64,000 nucleotides of DNA from an uncultured SAR116 cluster alpha proteobacterium (GTDB taxonomy: Bacteria; Pseudomonadota; Alphaproteobacteria; Puniceispirillales; Marisalimonadaceae): positions 20,655 to 84,654 of the forward strand of contig CACIWG010000004.1 in NCBI GenBank assembly GCA_902590245.1, in the 5' to 3' direction. Under the pieces are notes generated by a model. That model saw nothing but the letters and a program-made list of their open reading frames with translations, searched no databases and was not told the DNA's origin. Both the position numbers and the translations under genes were made by a program. Of the stretch, positions 27,863 to 36,800 are shown piece after piece (position 1 is the first letter of the stretch; each line of letters starts with the position of its first letter).

Positions 27863-28650
27863 TTATTTTTGTTATTTTTCTCAAATCTTGATCTTAATCT
27901 ATAATAAAATACTGGCGATATGAATATTGTAATAATGTAAATTATCACAAGTAATGTAAAACCTTTTGTTGGATTACTAATAATATAATGGCTTAAAATT
28001 CCAAGCAAAATTAAAAAAGGTATTACAAACTTTCTAGGCACAAACATTACTTTTCCAGAAAAAGTCGGTAAATTACTTACCATTCCAATCGCAATAAGTG
28101 AAATCCATACACTAATATAAAATTCTGTTTTAAATTCATTAAGACTAAATATTTCTAAACCTGTTATTGGTAAAAGAGCTAAAAATGCACCAGCAGGTGT
28201 TGGAATACCACTAAAATAATTTTTTGCATAAGTCGCCTTATCTGATAGTTCTGAATTGAACCTAGCAAGTCTTAATGCAGAGCATATTATAAAAAGAACT
28301 GCTACAATCCAAAGAAATTTATTTTCAGTTCCTCCCATCCAAAAATAAATTGTAATAGGAGGAATTGTTCCAAACACCAAGAAATCAGACAATGAATCCA
28401 AGTACATTCCAAAGTTACTTGTTGATTTTAAAAGTCTTGCTACTCTGCCATCTAACAAATCAAAAACAGCAGCAATAATTATAAAAATTATAACTAAATT
28501 CCAATTTTCTAACATTGCATGATAAAATGCTTGTAACCCAAAAATCAAAGCACATATAGTTAAAAAGTTTGGTAAAAGCCATGTTATTGAAAATTTTTTT
28601 GGACGATCTGAAAAAGCTTTTCTAGCTAATTTAATACCTCTAATTTTCAT
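27859..28650 (-). CDS. pssA: CDP-diacylglycerol-serine O-phosphatidyltransferase
   Basis: 263 aa integral membrane enzyme with about seven hydrophobic helices. The CDP-alcohol phosphotransferase motif DG-X2-AR-X8-G-X3-D-X3-D is complete, starting at DGRVARLL and ending in LDSLSD. It makes phosphatidylserine from CDP-diacylglycerol and serine. It follows psd with a 3-nt gap, so serine attachment and decarboxylation to phosphatidylethanolamine are encoded together. Its stop overlaps the P1 peptidase stop (TTAA). Confidence 0.94.
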   Translation of the reverse strand: MKIRGIKLARKAFSDRPKKFSITWLLPNFLTICALIFGLQAFYHAMLENWNLVIIFIIIAAVFDLLDGRVARLLKSTSNFGMYLDSLSDFLVFGTIPPITIYFWMGGTENKFLWIVAVLFIICSALRLARFNSELSDKATYAKNYFSGIPTPAGAFLALLPITGLEIFSLNEFKTEFYISVWISLIAIGMVSNLPTFSGKVMFVPRKFVIPFLILLGILSHYIISNPTKGFTLLVIIYIITIFISPVFYYRLRSRFEKNNKNN

Positions 28651-28653
28651 AAT

Positions 28654-29343
28654 TTATTTTTTTTTAGAAATTATCTCAGCAAGAACGGTCTCTCCAGCAA
28701 TTGAAGTTTGCCCTTTTAAAACATTAATTTTTGACCCAATTGGAATATAAACATCTACTTTACTACCAAATCTAATAATTCCAAAAACTTGGCCTGTAAC
28801 AAGTTTATTTCCTTCTTGACCTTCATTCACAATTCTTCTAGCTAATAGTCCTGCAATTTGTACAAAAGCTATTTTAATCTTGTTATTAACATTCATTGCC
28901 AAAGATAATCTCTCATTTTCTTTAGATGCTTTATCTAAACTTGCGTTAAAAAATAGGCCAGGTATATAATTTCTCTTATAAATTGTTCCAGACATTGGCG
29001 ATCTATTTACATGAACATTAAAAACATTCATGAATATTCCAATTTTTATATGTTTATTTTTAGGTAAGCCAATCTCTTCGTCTGGAGTGATTTCTTCTAT
29101 TTCAATAATCTTTCCATCAGCTGGAGCAATAACTAAATTGTTATCAATGTTATCTGGGATAACTCTTTCAGGATTTCTAAAAAAATATATACACCATAAA
29201 GTTAAAATTAATCCAATGAAGAACAAAGGCGACCAAATCCAACCAATTATCAAAGTTACTAAACAAAATATGACTATAAATGGCAATCCAGATGAATGAA
29301 TTGGAACAAATAAACTATTTTTAATAGAATCTAATATTGACAT
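28654..29343 (-). CDS. psd: Phosphatidylserine decarboxylase, small form
   Basis: 229 aa, the short archaeal/alphaproteobacterial type. Two N-terminal hydrophobic segments (about 15-55) precede the catalytic domain with PADGKI, FMNVFNVHVNRSP and, near the C-terminus, IIRFGSKVDVYIP, whose serine should become the pyruvoyl group after self-cleavage. The product is phosphatidylethanolamine at the inner membrane. It is upstream of pssA in one operon. The 38 nt before it also lead, on the other strand, to an 84-aa coiled-coil gene. Confidence 0.94.
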   Translation of the reverse strand: MSILDSIKNSLFVPIHSSGLPFIVIFCLVTLIIGWIWSPLFFIGLILTLWCIYFFRNPERVIPDNIDNNLVIAPADGKIIEIEEITPDEEIGLPKNKHIKIGIFMNVFNVHVNRSPMSGTIYKRNYIPGLFFNASLDKASKENERLSLAMNVNNKIKIAFVQIAGLLARRIVNEGQEGNKLVTGQVFGIIRFGSKVDVYIPIGSKINVLKGQTSIAGETVLAEIISKKK

Positions 29344-29381
29344 TTTTTTAAAACCTATGAATATTGATGTTGAGTATTATA

Positions 29382-29636
29382 ATGTTTAAATCTGAAGAAC
29401 ACAAGCTTGATAAATTAGAACAAGAATTATTAAGTATAGAAAAATTTGCTAAGAATTTAGATTTAAATCCCAAAGATGAGTATCGTATGGTTCTGACAAA
29501 TATAGTTTCTGAGGATCAAAAATCTCTTAAAGATCAAAGTAAAAATGATCTAATTAAGAGTTTAAATAACATTAAGTTAAATCTGAGCGAACAAATCAAA
29601 GAAATTGATAATTTAATTAAAAGTTTTGATAAATAA
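29382..29636 (+). CDS. Small charged helical protein, unknown
   Basis: 84 aa from the ATG at 29382; in-frame TTG and ATG codons from 29364 would add up to six residues. No signal peptide or membrane segment is seen. It is rich in Lys, Glu and Leu with heptad-like spacing (EHKLDKLEQELLSIEK and LSEQIKEIDNLIKSF), suggesting a helical hairpin or coiled coil. I recognise no family. It diverges from psd and lies 81 nt before the Ig-repeat gene, so it may be transcribed alone. Moderate length with an undisturbed frame in AT-rich DNA argues for a real gene. Confidence 0.6.
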   Translation: MFKSEEHKLDKLEQELLSIEKFAKNLDLNPKDEYRMVLTNIVSEDQKSLKDQSKNDLIKSLNNIKLNLSEQIKEIDNLIKSFDK

Positions 29637-29680
29637 ATATTTAGTTGATTAATAATAAAAATATCTTATTTTATAGGTTG

Positions 29681-29698
29681 ATATAAAATAGTTTATAT
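29681..29698. promoter_or_regulatory. Short palindrome before the Ig-repeat gene
   Basis: ATATAAA (29681-29687) and TTTATAT (29692-29698) form a perfect 7-bp inverted repeat with a 4-nt centre, 19 nt before the ATG at 29718. It may be an operator or part of a -10 region. Chance is a real possibility in this AT-rich DNA. Confidence 0.25.
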
Positions 29699-29717
29699 TA
29701 GGAGTTTGGAGATTTTA

Positions 29718-30869
29718 ATGCCTACATCATTAGTTAAATTTTTCGGATACACTGCATTGTCAGCAATTTTAATTGTTGGAACAACAAATTTGAATGTCTC
29801 AATTGCAGGAGGCGATCCGAGCATTAAGGATAAAAAAGTCTATCAAAAAGAGTCTAATATTAAACAACATAATCATAATGAAGTTTACAAAACAGATAAT
29901 AATAAAGAAAATAAAAATAATAAAAATTCATTAGAAGCTGTCAACAAAAAGGAAGATTCAACTGTTTCTGGATTTTCTGCTGTAGAAGATGAACCTTTAA
30001 TTGTTGATTTGTCATCCGTTATTGATTCAGATGGAATGGGTCAAGTAAGTGTTCAATGGCAAATATCAGATTCAGGAAGTAATTGGAAAAATATTAGTAA
30101 AGAAGTAAGTCAATCTTTTACTCCAAGAGAAATTCATGTTGGTAAAAAATTAAGAGTAGTAATTTCATATGTCGATGGTCAAGGCAATCTTGAGACATTA
30201 ATTAGCCCACCCTCATCTACTGTAAAAAATGTTAATGACAAACCAACAGGTTCCGCTCGACTTATTGGGTCACCCGTAGAAGATAGCGCCCTAGTAGTTG
30301 ATACATCAAGTATTTCAGACGAGGATGGTATAGGTGGATTTGAAATTTCTTGGCAACGATCTTCATCACAATCAGATTGGGAAGCTTTTCCATCAGGGAC
30401 CGGAGAAGTCTTAAGATTACAACAAGAACATGTAAATTATTCTTTTAGAGCAGTTGTTTCATATGTTGATAGTCATGGTACTAGAGAAGTATTATACACG
30501 AGTCCATCTGAGTCAATTGACAATTTAGATGACCCTGTTCAAGGAGATGTGACCATAAATGGCATGCCTAGAGAAGGATCAATTCTTAAAGCTATTTCAA
30601 ACTCATTATCAGATGAAGATGGTATAGCTTCAATTAATATTAGCTGGGAAAAATCAAAAGATGGACGTAATTGGATCACTCTTAATAGCATTAGTGGTCC
30701 ATCGCTTAATCTTAATCAAGGGTTAGTAGGTTATCAAATTAGAACAAGGGTTGCAGTAGTTGACAATTTTGGTATTGAAACAAATCTCTACAGCCTGGCA
30801 ACAAGAACAGTTGAAAATGTCAATAATAGACCTTCAGGAAGAATAATTATTCGAAGAGTTGGTCAATAA
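29718..30869 (+). CDS. Exported protein with three tandem Ig-like repeats
   Basis: 383 aa from the ATG at 29718, with GGAG 7 nt upstream. Residues 1-30 form a signal peptide (hydrophobic core YTALSAILIVG), probably cut near SIA-GG. A Lys/Asn-rich linker (about 32-82) leads to three repeats of about 97 residues (82-178, 179-276, 277-374). Each has a D-DG turn (DSDGMG, DEDGIG, DEDGIA), a central tryptophan pair (e.g. VQWQ and NWK), an RVVISYVD-like strand and a closing NVND or similar. The protein stops nine residues into what resembles a fourth repeat. Such repeats normally build giant adhesins or RTX proteins; a stand-alone small version is unusual. Function unknown. Confidence 0.75.
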   Translation: MPTSLVKFFGYTALSAILIVGTTNLNVSIAGGDPSIKDKKVYQKESNIKQHNHNEVYKTDNNKENKNNKNSLEAVNKKEDSTVSGFSAVEDEPLIVDLSSVIDSDGMGQVSVQWQISDSGSNWKNISKEVSQSFTPREIHVGKKLRVVISYVDGQGNLETLISPPSSTVKNVNDKPTGSARLIGSPVEDSALVVDTSSISDEDGIGGFEISWQRSSSQSDWEAFPSGTGEVLRLQQEHVNYSFRAVVSYVDSHGTREVLYTSPSESIDNLDDPVQGDVTINGMPREGSILKAISNSLSDEDGIASINISWEKSKDGRNWITLNSISGPSLNLNQGLVGYQIRTRVAVVDNFGIETNLYSLATRTVENVNNRPSGRIIIRRVGQ

Positions 30870-30884
30870 TTTGTTGATTTACGC

Positions 30885-30901
30885 ATAATAATAATAATAA
30901 T
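30885..30901 (+). repeat. ATA microsatellite
   Basis: Nearly six copies of ATA in the 75-nt spacer between the Ig-repeat gene and the 92-aa gene. It is the longest simple trinucleotide run I noticed between genes. Confidence 0.7.
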
Positions 30902-30944
30902 TAAATCATTTGAAATTCTCTATTAATAATAACCAGGTAGTTAC

Positions 30945-31223
30945 ATGACAGTTAAATCTGAAGATAAAAAAGCAAATTCTAATATTATTAAATTCAATAA
31001 TTTGAAGAAAAAAAACAAACAAATAACTTCAACTATTGCTGCTATAATTGCTGTAAACATTCAACATCCTGAAAATACCTCACCCGAAGATTATTTAATA
31101 GAAAATATTGAACTTAACGAAAACATTGAGATTGTTGCTTTTGAAGATGCACTAGAAGATTTGATTGACAATTCTCAAACTGATGATTCTAAAAACTCTA
31201 AAAATTTTGTAAATGATGCTTAA
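30945..31223 (+). CDS. Small acidic protein, unknown
   Basis: 92 aa; the ATG follows an AGGT-type site. Residues 1-25 are basic, a short apolar patch follows (ITSTIAAIIAVNI, 27-39), and the C-terminal half is strongly acidic (EDYLIENIELNENIEI and EDALEDLIDN). The apolar patch is too short for a sure membrane span. I recognise no family. It follows the Ig-repeat gene by 75 nt on the same strand, so the two may share a message. Its TAA shares a TTAA with the convergent rhodanese gene, which favours real coding. Confidence 0.55.
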   Translation: MTVKSEDKKANSNIIKFNNLKKKNKQITSTIAAIIAVNIQHPENTSPEDYLIENIELNENIEIVAFEDALEDLIDNSQTDDSKNSKNFVNDA

Positions 31224-31603
31224 ATAAATTTTACTGGTAAACTTTTCTTCCAGTTATGATCATTTTCGTTACAAAAACCCTCAAATATATTAAAACTATC
31301 TTTAAAACCAAATTTTATTGCAAATTGTGAGGCCATCAGTGATCTTGAACCAGATCTACATATAAAAAATAGAGTGTCTTTTTGGTTAAATTTTACTAAA
31401 AGAAATTTTTTATATTTGTCAAAAAAATTTTGATCTAAAATTGGTCCCCAATTAATTAAATAAGTTTCTTTATTAATTGATGATAAATCGGGAATTCCTG
31501 TTGTCTTCCATTCTAAATCTGATCGAGTGTCAATCAAATAAGAATTAACTTTTTTTGATAAAAGATCAAATGCATCTATTGCTTTAATATTTATAAAATT
31601 CAA
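31220..31603 (-). CDS. Single-domain rhodanese-like protein
   Basis: 127 aa, one rhodanese domain and nothing else. The active-site loop is CRSGSR with Cys82; the early block YLIDTRSDLEW is typical. No signal peptide is seen, so it acts in the cytoplasm. Loops of this composition occur in sulfurtransferases, but the sulfur acceptor is unknown. It follows bioY by 14 nt on the same strand; biotin synthase needs sulfur, yet a link is only a positional guess. Confidence 0.88.
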   Translation of the reverse strand: MNFINIKAIDAFDLLSKKVNSYLIDTRSDLEWKTTGIPDLSSINKETYLINWGPILDQNFFDKYKKFLLVKFNQKDTLFFICRSGSRSLMASQFAIKFGFKDSFNIFEGFCNENDHNWKKSLPVKFI

Positions 31604-31617
31604 TGTAATAATCTAAG

Positions 31618-32208
31618 TTATTTTGATATCTTCCAAATATACGGTGTGATAATCCCTGCTAGCAGCAACTTATAAAAATCACCTAATATAAAAGGATAAA
31701 AACCTTTTAACAAAGCATAATCGAAACCTTTCAAAAGAGCTAATTGGAAAATCCCTAAAGTGTAAATTACTCCCATACCTATTAACATTGAAATTATTGA
31801 TAGAAGAACCTTTTTTCCCCATCCGAGGTCAGCTAGATACCCCACAATAAAAGCACTCACGAAGAAACCTAAAATAAAACCTCCAGTTGGACCCATTAAA
31901 TAGGCAAGGCCTCCTCCAAACGCAAAAACTGGCAGCCCGATAATACCTTTAAAAATATATAATCCAACTGTAAAAGTTGCTAGCTTTCTTCCAAATAACA
32001 TGGCAATCATTAATACAGCCATAGGTTGTAAAGTCATTGGAACAGGATAAAGAGGAACTTTAATTTTTGCAGAAGCAATTAATAATAAACTACCTAGAAA
32101 AACAGTAATTATTAAAAAAAGTGTTTTTATATTTACGTTATCAGTATTCTTACTTATTAGTTTTCCAATCCAGGTTTTATTATTAATAATATTTGTTTGA
32201 TGTAACAT
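31618..32208 (-). CDS. bioY: Biotin transporter substrate-binding membrane protein BioY
   Basis: 196 aa with about six hydrophobic helices. The BioY signature is visible in KVPLYPVPMTLQPMAVL and AYLMGPTGGFILGFF. BioY is the S component of an ECF-type biotin importer and can act alone. No BioM or BioN is near. Biotin is needed by propionyl-CoA carboxylase in this window. A candidate BioR operator lies 23 nt upstream. The start codon is followed by a short polar leader before the first helix. Confidence 0.93.
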   Translation of the reverse strand: MLHQTNIINNKTWIGKLISKNTDNVNIKTLFLIITVFLGSLLLIASAKIKVPLYPVPMTLQPMAVLMIAMLFGRKLATFTVGLYIFKGIIGLPVFAFGGGLAYLMGPTGGFILGFFVSAFIVGYLADLGWGKKVLLSIISMLIGMGVIYTLGIFQLALLKGFDYALLKGFYPFILGDFYKLLLAGIITPYIWKISK

Positions 32209-32230
32209 TTATAAACAGCCTTGTTTGTAA

Positions 32231-32255
32231 TTATTGATAAATAATATTATCAATA
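32231..32255. promoter_or_regulatory. Candidate BioR box and palindrome before bioY
   Basis: TTATTGATAA at 32231-32240 differs at one position from the BioR consensus TTATMKATAA reported for alphaproteobacterial biotin genes. It overlaps an inverted repeat with arms TATTGATA (32232-32239) and TATCAATA (32248-32255). The site lies in the 79-nt spacer between bioY and xdhC. The identification is inference; no bioR gene is visible. Confidence 0.35.
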
Positions 32256-32287
32256 TAGTATAACAAAATAATAAATAAAAATGAAAT

Positions 32288-33241
32288 ATGAATAATTTAG
32301 ACGATATTATCACACCAACTTTTAATTGGTTAAAAGAAAAAAATAAAGTCGCAATTGCAACTGTTATTTCCACGTGGGGAAGTGCACCTAGACAAGTTGG
32401 TGGTCAAATGGCCATTAATGAAAAAAGTGAAATTATAGGATCTGTATCAGGAGGATGTGTAGAAAACTCAGTGATAACAGAAGCTCTTGATTCATTAAAA
32501 GATAAAAAACATAGAATCAAAGATTATGGTATTACAAATGATTTAGCTTGGGAAGTAGGATTAGCATGCGGTGGTAATTTAAAAATACTTATAAACCCAC
32601 TAGAAAATGATGATAAAATAATATTTAAAGCAAAAAAGATGATTGATAAAAGAGAGAGAATTATTATTGAAGTGGACTGTGAAACTGGAAACAGAAAAAT
32701 AATTTCAAAACCAGATGAAGAACAAAAAAAAACAAGTTACTTGGATCATAATAAAAATATTTTTTATCATATAATAGATCCAAAACCTCGTCTTTTTATA
32801 ATAGGAGGTGTACATCTATCACAAGCACTTTCTTCACTAGCCAATATTTGTGAATTTCAAGTAATAATTATCGATCCAAGAAATTATTTTGCGAACATAA
32901 AAAGATTTCCAAACGATTTAATTATTAATGACTGGCCAGATGAAGCATTAAAAAATTACAAATTTAATTTTTCAGACAATATTGTAACACTGACACATGA
33001 CCCAAAAATTGATGATCTTGCATTAAAAATAGCTTTAAATTCTAACATTGGGTATATCGGTTCTCTTGGAAGTAGAAAAACTCATGCAAGCAGAATTGAG
33101 AGACTTAAAAGTGAGGGCTATAATTTGGAACAAATTAGTAAAATTCATGCACCAATTGGATTAAATATTTATTCTAAAACACCACAAGAAATTGCCCTTT
33201 CTATTATGGCTGAAATAATACAAGTAAGAAGAAGTTTTTGA
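32288..33241 (+). CDS. xdhC: XdhC/CoxI-family molybdoenzyme maturation factor
   Basis: 317 aa with both expected parts: an N-terminal XdhC/CoxI domain (ISTWGSAPRQVGGQMA and GSVSGGCVENSV) and a C-terminal Rossmann domain (FIIGGVHLSQALSSLA and YIGSLGSRKTHASR). XdhC binds molybdenum cofactor and inserts its sulfurated form into xanthine dehydrogenase or CO dehydrogenase-like hydroxylases. The target enzyme is not encoded here. It overlaps the MobA-like gene by 4 nt. The usual loop G-x-G reads GGVHLS, slightly altered. Confidence 0.9.
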   Translation: MNNLDDIITPTFNWLKEKNKVAIATVISTWGSAPRQVGGQMAINEKSEIIGSVSGGCVENSVITEALDSLKDKKHRIKDYGITNDLAWEVGLACGGNLKILINPLENDDKIIFKAKKMIDKRERIIIEVDCETGNRKIISKPDEEQKKTSYLDHNKNIFYHIIDPKPRLFIIGGVHLSQALSSLANICEFQVIIIDPRNYFANIKRFPNDLIINDWPDEALKNYKFNFSDNIVTLTHDPKIDDLALKIALNSNIGYIGSLGSRKTHASRIERLKSEGYNLEQISKIHAPIGLNIYSKTPQEIALSIMAEIIQVRRSF

Positions 33242-33846
33242 AAAATAACAAGATTATAAAGGTTATTTTAGCTGCTGGATTAAGCAAAAGATTTGGATTA
33301 AGTAATAAAATCTTAGCAAAAATTAATAAAAAAACTCTTATTGAAATAATTTTAGATCGGTTAATTGAAATTGATTCAAATCAAAATAATATAATAGTAA
33401 TTGGAGGAAATGATTATAATTCTCTAAAAAAAACGTTAAAAAAATATGATGTAAAAATATTTTATAACAAAAATTATAAAAATGGTTTAGGGAGTTCAGT
33501 ATCTTTTATTTTAAAAAAAAAAATAAATAAAAATGGAATAATGTTTATTCCAGGAGATATGCCTTTAATTTCTAAAAAAGATTTTAAAAAACTAATTAAT
33601 ACTTTTGTTCATAAAAAAAATAAAATCATTTCTCCATGTTACAAAAAACAAAATGGAAACCCTTTAATAATTCCAAAAATCTATTTTGATTTGTTAAAAA
33701 ATCTAAAAAGAGATGAAGGTGCCAGAAAATTTTTACCCTCTAAAGATTTTATTCACGTACCATGTAGCTATGGAACCATTTTTGACATAGATACAAAATA
33801 TGAGTTATTAAAAGCAAAACTATTAAATAAAAAATTAAATTATTAA
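33238..33846 (+). CDS. mocA: MobA-like/MocA nucleotidyltransferase
   Basis: 202 aa. The nucleotide-binding start ILAAGLSKRFGLSNKIL and the metal-binding FIPGDMPLISKKDF place it in the MobA-like NTP transferase group. MocA adds CMP to molybdopterin for xanthine dehydrogenase-type enzymes, and pairing with xdhC supports that over MobA (GMP). The TTG start is within the xdhC stop region. The lysine content is very high. It ends 2 nt before the convergent RND pump gene. Confidence 0.85.
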   Translation: MKNNKIIKVILAAGLSKRFGLSNKILAKINKKTLIEIILDRLIEIDSNQNNIIVIGGNDYNSLKKTLKKYDVKIFYNKNYKNGLGSSVSFILKKKINKNGIMFIPGDMPLISKKDFKKLINTFVHKKNKIISPCYKKQNGNPLIIPKIYFDLLKNLKRDEGARKFLPSKDFIHVPCSYGTIFDIDTKYELLKAKLLNKKLNY

Positions 33847-33848
33847 AT

Positions 33849-36800
33849 TTAATTACTTTTTTTATATTTCAAGGCGATCATTAATAATGGAGGTATCATA
33901 AAAAAAGTAAGTAACGTGGACATTGTTAAACCTCCAAAAATAACTGCCCCAATACCTCTGTAAAGCTCAGAACCTGCCCCTGGAAATAAAAGTAAAGGTG
34001 TTAACCCGAATAAACTAGTTAAGGTAGACATAAAAATAGGTCTAATCCTATTCTTAGTAGCTTCTATTATACAACTTTTTAGTGTTAAATTTTCATATTT
34101 TTTATGCCAAACTGTTTGCTCCACCATTAAAATTGAATTGTTAACAACTACGCCTGTTAATATTATGAAACCTAACATAGTTAACATGTCTAAAGGTTGC
34201 TTAATAAATAAATTTATAATAATTAATGCCAGAATTCCACCTACTGCTGCAGAAGGAACAATAACTAAAACTATTAAGGGTAGTGTAAATGATTTCATTA
34301 AAATCGTTAAAAGGATAAATATTACGAAAACTGCAATAAAGACATTTTGCTGCATGCTATTCCATGTTCTCTCTAATTCACTTGCAGCTCCGGATATATT
34401 TACAAATACACCTTTAGGAAGTTTACTATTTAAGGGCTTAATTAATTTGTCATCTAAAATTTTAATTGATTCCTCTAATGAAATATCTTCATTGGGTCTT
34501 AATTGTATAGACAAAACTCTTTTTCCCGAAAGGCGTTTTATTTGATTAGGAAGACCTACTATCTCTAAATCAGCAACCTGAGACAGCGTTATATTTTCTC
34601 CACTATTAGTTACAAAAGAAAAATTCTCTAAGTCGTCAATTTTATTGAAGTTTCTTTTGCTAGATAACAATGTCATATCAATTAATCTTCCTTCAAAAGG
34701 AACTTCAGAAACTCTTAAACCATCATTATAAACATCCAAAACAGTTGCAAATTCTCTAGCTGAAATACCATACTCTGACAATTTTAAGTTATTTGGCTTT
34801 ATTATCACTTGAGGAGCATCATTATTTAAAGTTGGTATGGAGCGCACCTGATGACCATCTGATGGAGGAAATTCTTTTCTAATATCTCTAAATAAGTTTT
34901 GTGAAACTGGTTTTATTTGTTTCAGTGAAGGTCCTGTAATATTAACTCTTATTGATCGAGAACCACCAACAGATCTTCCAAAAAGTGATGCTTGTTGAGC
35001 AAATGCCCTTGCACCAGGTTGAGCTCTAACAGGATTAGTTAAAATTGGTAAAATTTCTTTTACTCGTTTAGCATTTTCAGTTGCAGCACCAGCAAAAGCA
35101 CCTCCTGAATATGCCACAAAAAAGAACCTGGATATTTTTGGCTTTTCACCTTCAACATCAATTTTCTTTTCCCATAATGGTTGAGCTGATTTTTCCATTG
35201 CTCGTGCTATTTCTAATGTAGCCTCTTTATTATACCCTGGAGGAACAATTATTCTTGCAAATACGAAGTTTCTGTTTCCGTCTGGTAAATAATCCAAAGG
35301 AGGGATAAATGAAAAAACAAAAATAAATGATATTAAAATTATGCTAAATATCACAGTTAAACCTCTTTTTGATGTTTCAAGAGACCATTCAATATACTTT
35401 AATATCCATGTTTTAAAATTATTAGCTAAGTTATCAATAACAGGTATCTTAAATATTTTGTCTTGATCTAGTTTATTTCTTCTTAACGAAATATTAGCCA
35501 TTGTAGGTATTAAAGTTAATGATACTAAAACAGAAATAACTACAGAAACAGATATAGCAACAGCGATATCTCGAAATAATTGTCCAACAGGAAGATCAAC
35601 CATTAAGACTGGTATAAAAACAACAACAGTGGTTAACGCAGAACCTAAAATAGGTTTCCATACTTGCAATGCACCATTTAATGACGCTTTTTCAGAATTT
35701 AAACCAGATTGATTGAGTCTATATATGTTTTCTTGGCTAACAATAGAAGCGTCAACAACCATACCAACAGCAAAAGCTAAACCTGCTAGAGAAATAACAT
35801 TTATTGAAAGTCCTAAAGAAGAAATCATTACAAAAGTTCCAACTACTGAAACTGGAATAGCAAACATAATTATAAGAGTAGGTCTTAAATTTCTTAAGAA
35901 AATCATCAAAACACAAATAGCTAGAATTCCTCCAATTATTATGTTTTGTTGAACTAGATCTATTGCATTGTTAATGTAGATGGTTTCATCATATACATTA
36001 TATAATTCTAAACCTTTATTGTTTAAGTTTGTCTTGTTTAAACTTTCAATTTCCTTATTTAATAATTCCATAGTTTTGACAACATTCGCCCCTGGTTCTC
36101 TTAAAACCGCAAAGGTTATTGCATCTTCACCATTGATTCTTCTAAAGCTAGTTGGATTTTTGTAAGAAATAAAAATATTAGCAACATCACCTAACTTCAC
36201 TGAAGTACTACTAGTACTAGATGAATTATCAGTTTTTATAATTATATTTTGAGCACTTTCAGGAGTATAAGCAATTGCTTCAGCTCTAAGAGTATATGTT
36301 CTTTTACCCTCAATTAATTCTCCTACCGTCAGTTGGGCAGAGCTGTTTTTAAGAGAATTAACTAAACTATTAATATTAATACCAAAATTGGCAAGTTTTT
36401 GCATATCTACACTAATTTTTAATTCTTTTTTACTACCTCCTCTAAATGTAACTTCAGAAACACCTTCAATTCTTGATACATTTTCTATTATTTCGAATTC
36501 AACTAAATCACCTAAAGTTGTCATTTCACCAACTTTAGAGTCTTTTGTTTTGATTAAAACTAATCTTGATATAGGGCTGTCTTCTGAATTAGATGTCCTA
36601 ACTACAGGTTTTGTAGCTTCTTCTGGAAGTCCATTAATTGTTGAAATTCTGTTCAACAATTTAATTGTAGCATTATCTATATTTTCTCCAATGTTATACG
36701 TTAAGGTAACTCTACCTGAACCGTATCTGCTATCTGATTCTATTTTTTCAACGCCTGATAAAGAACTTATTGATCTTTCTAATCTTGTAATTATTTCTCT

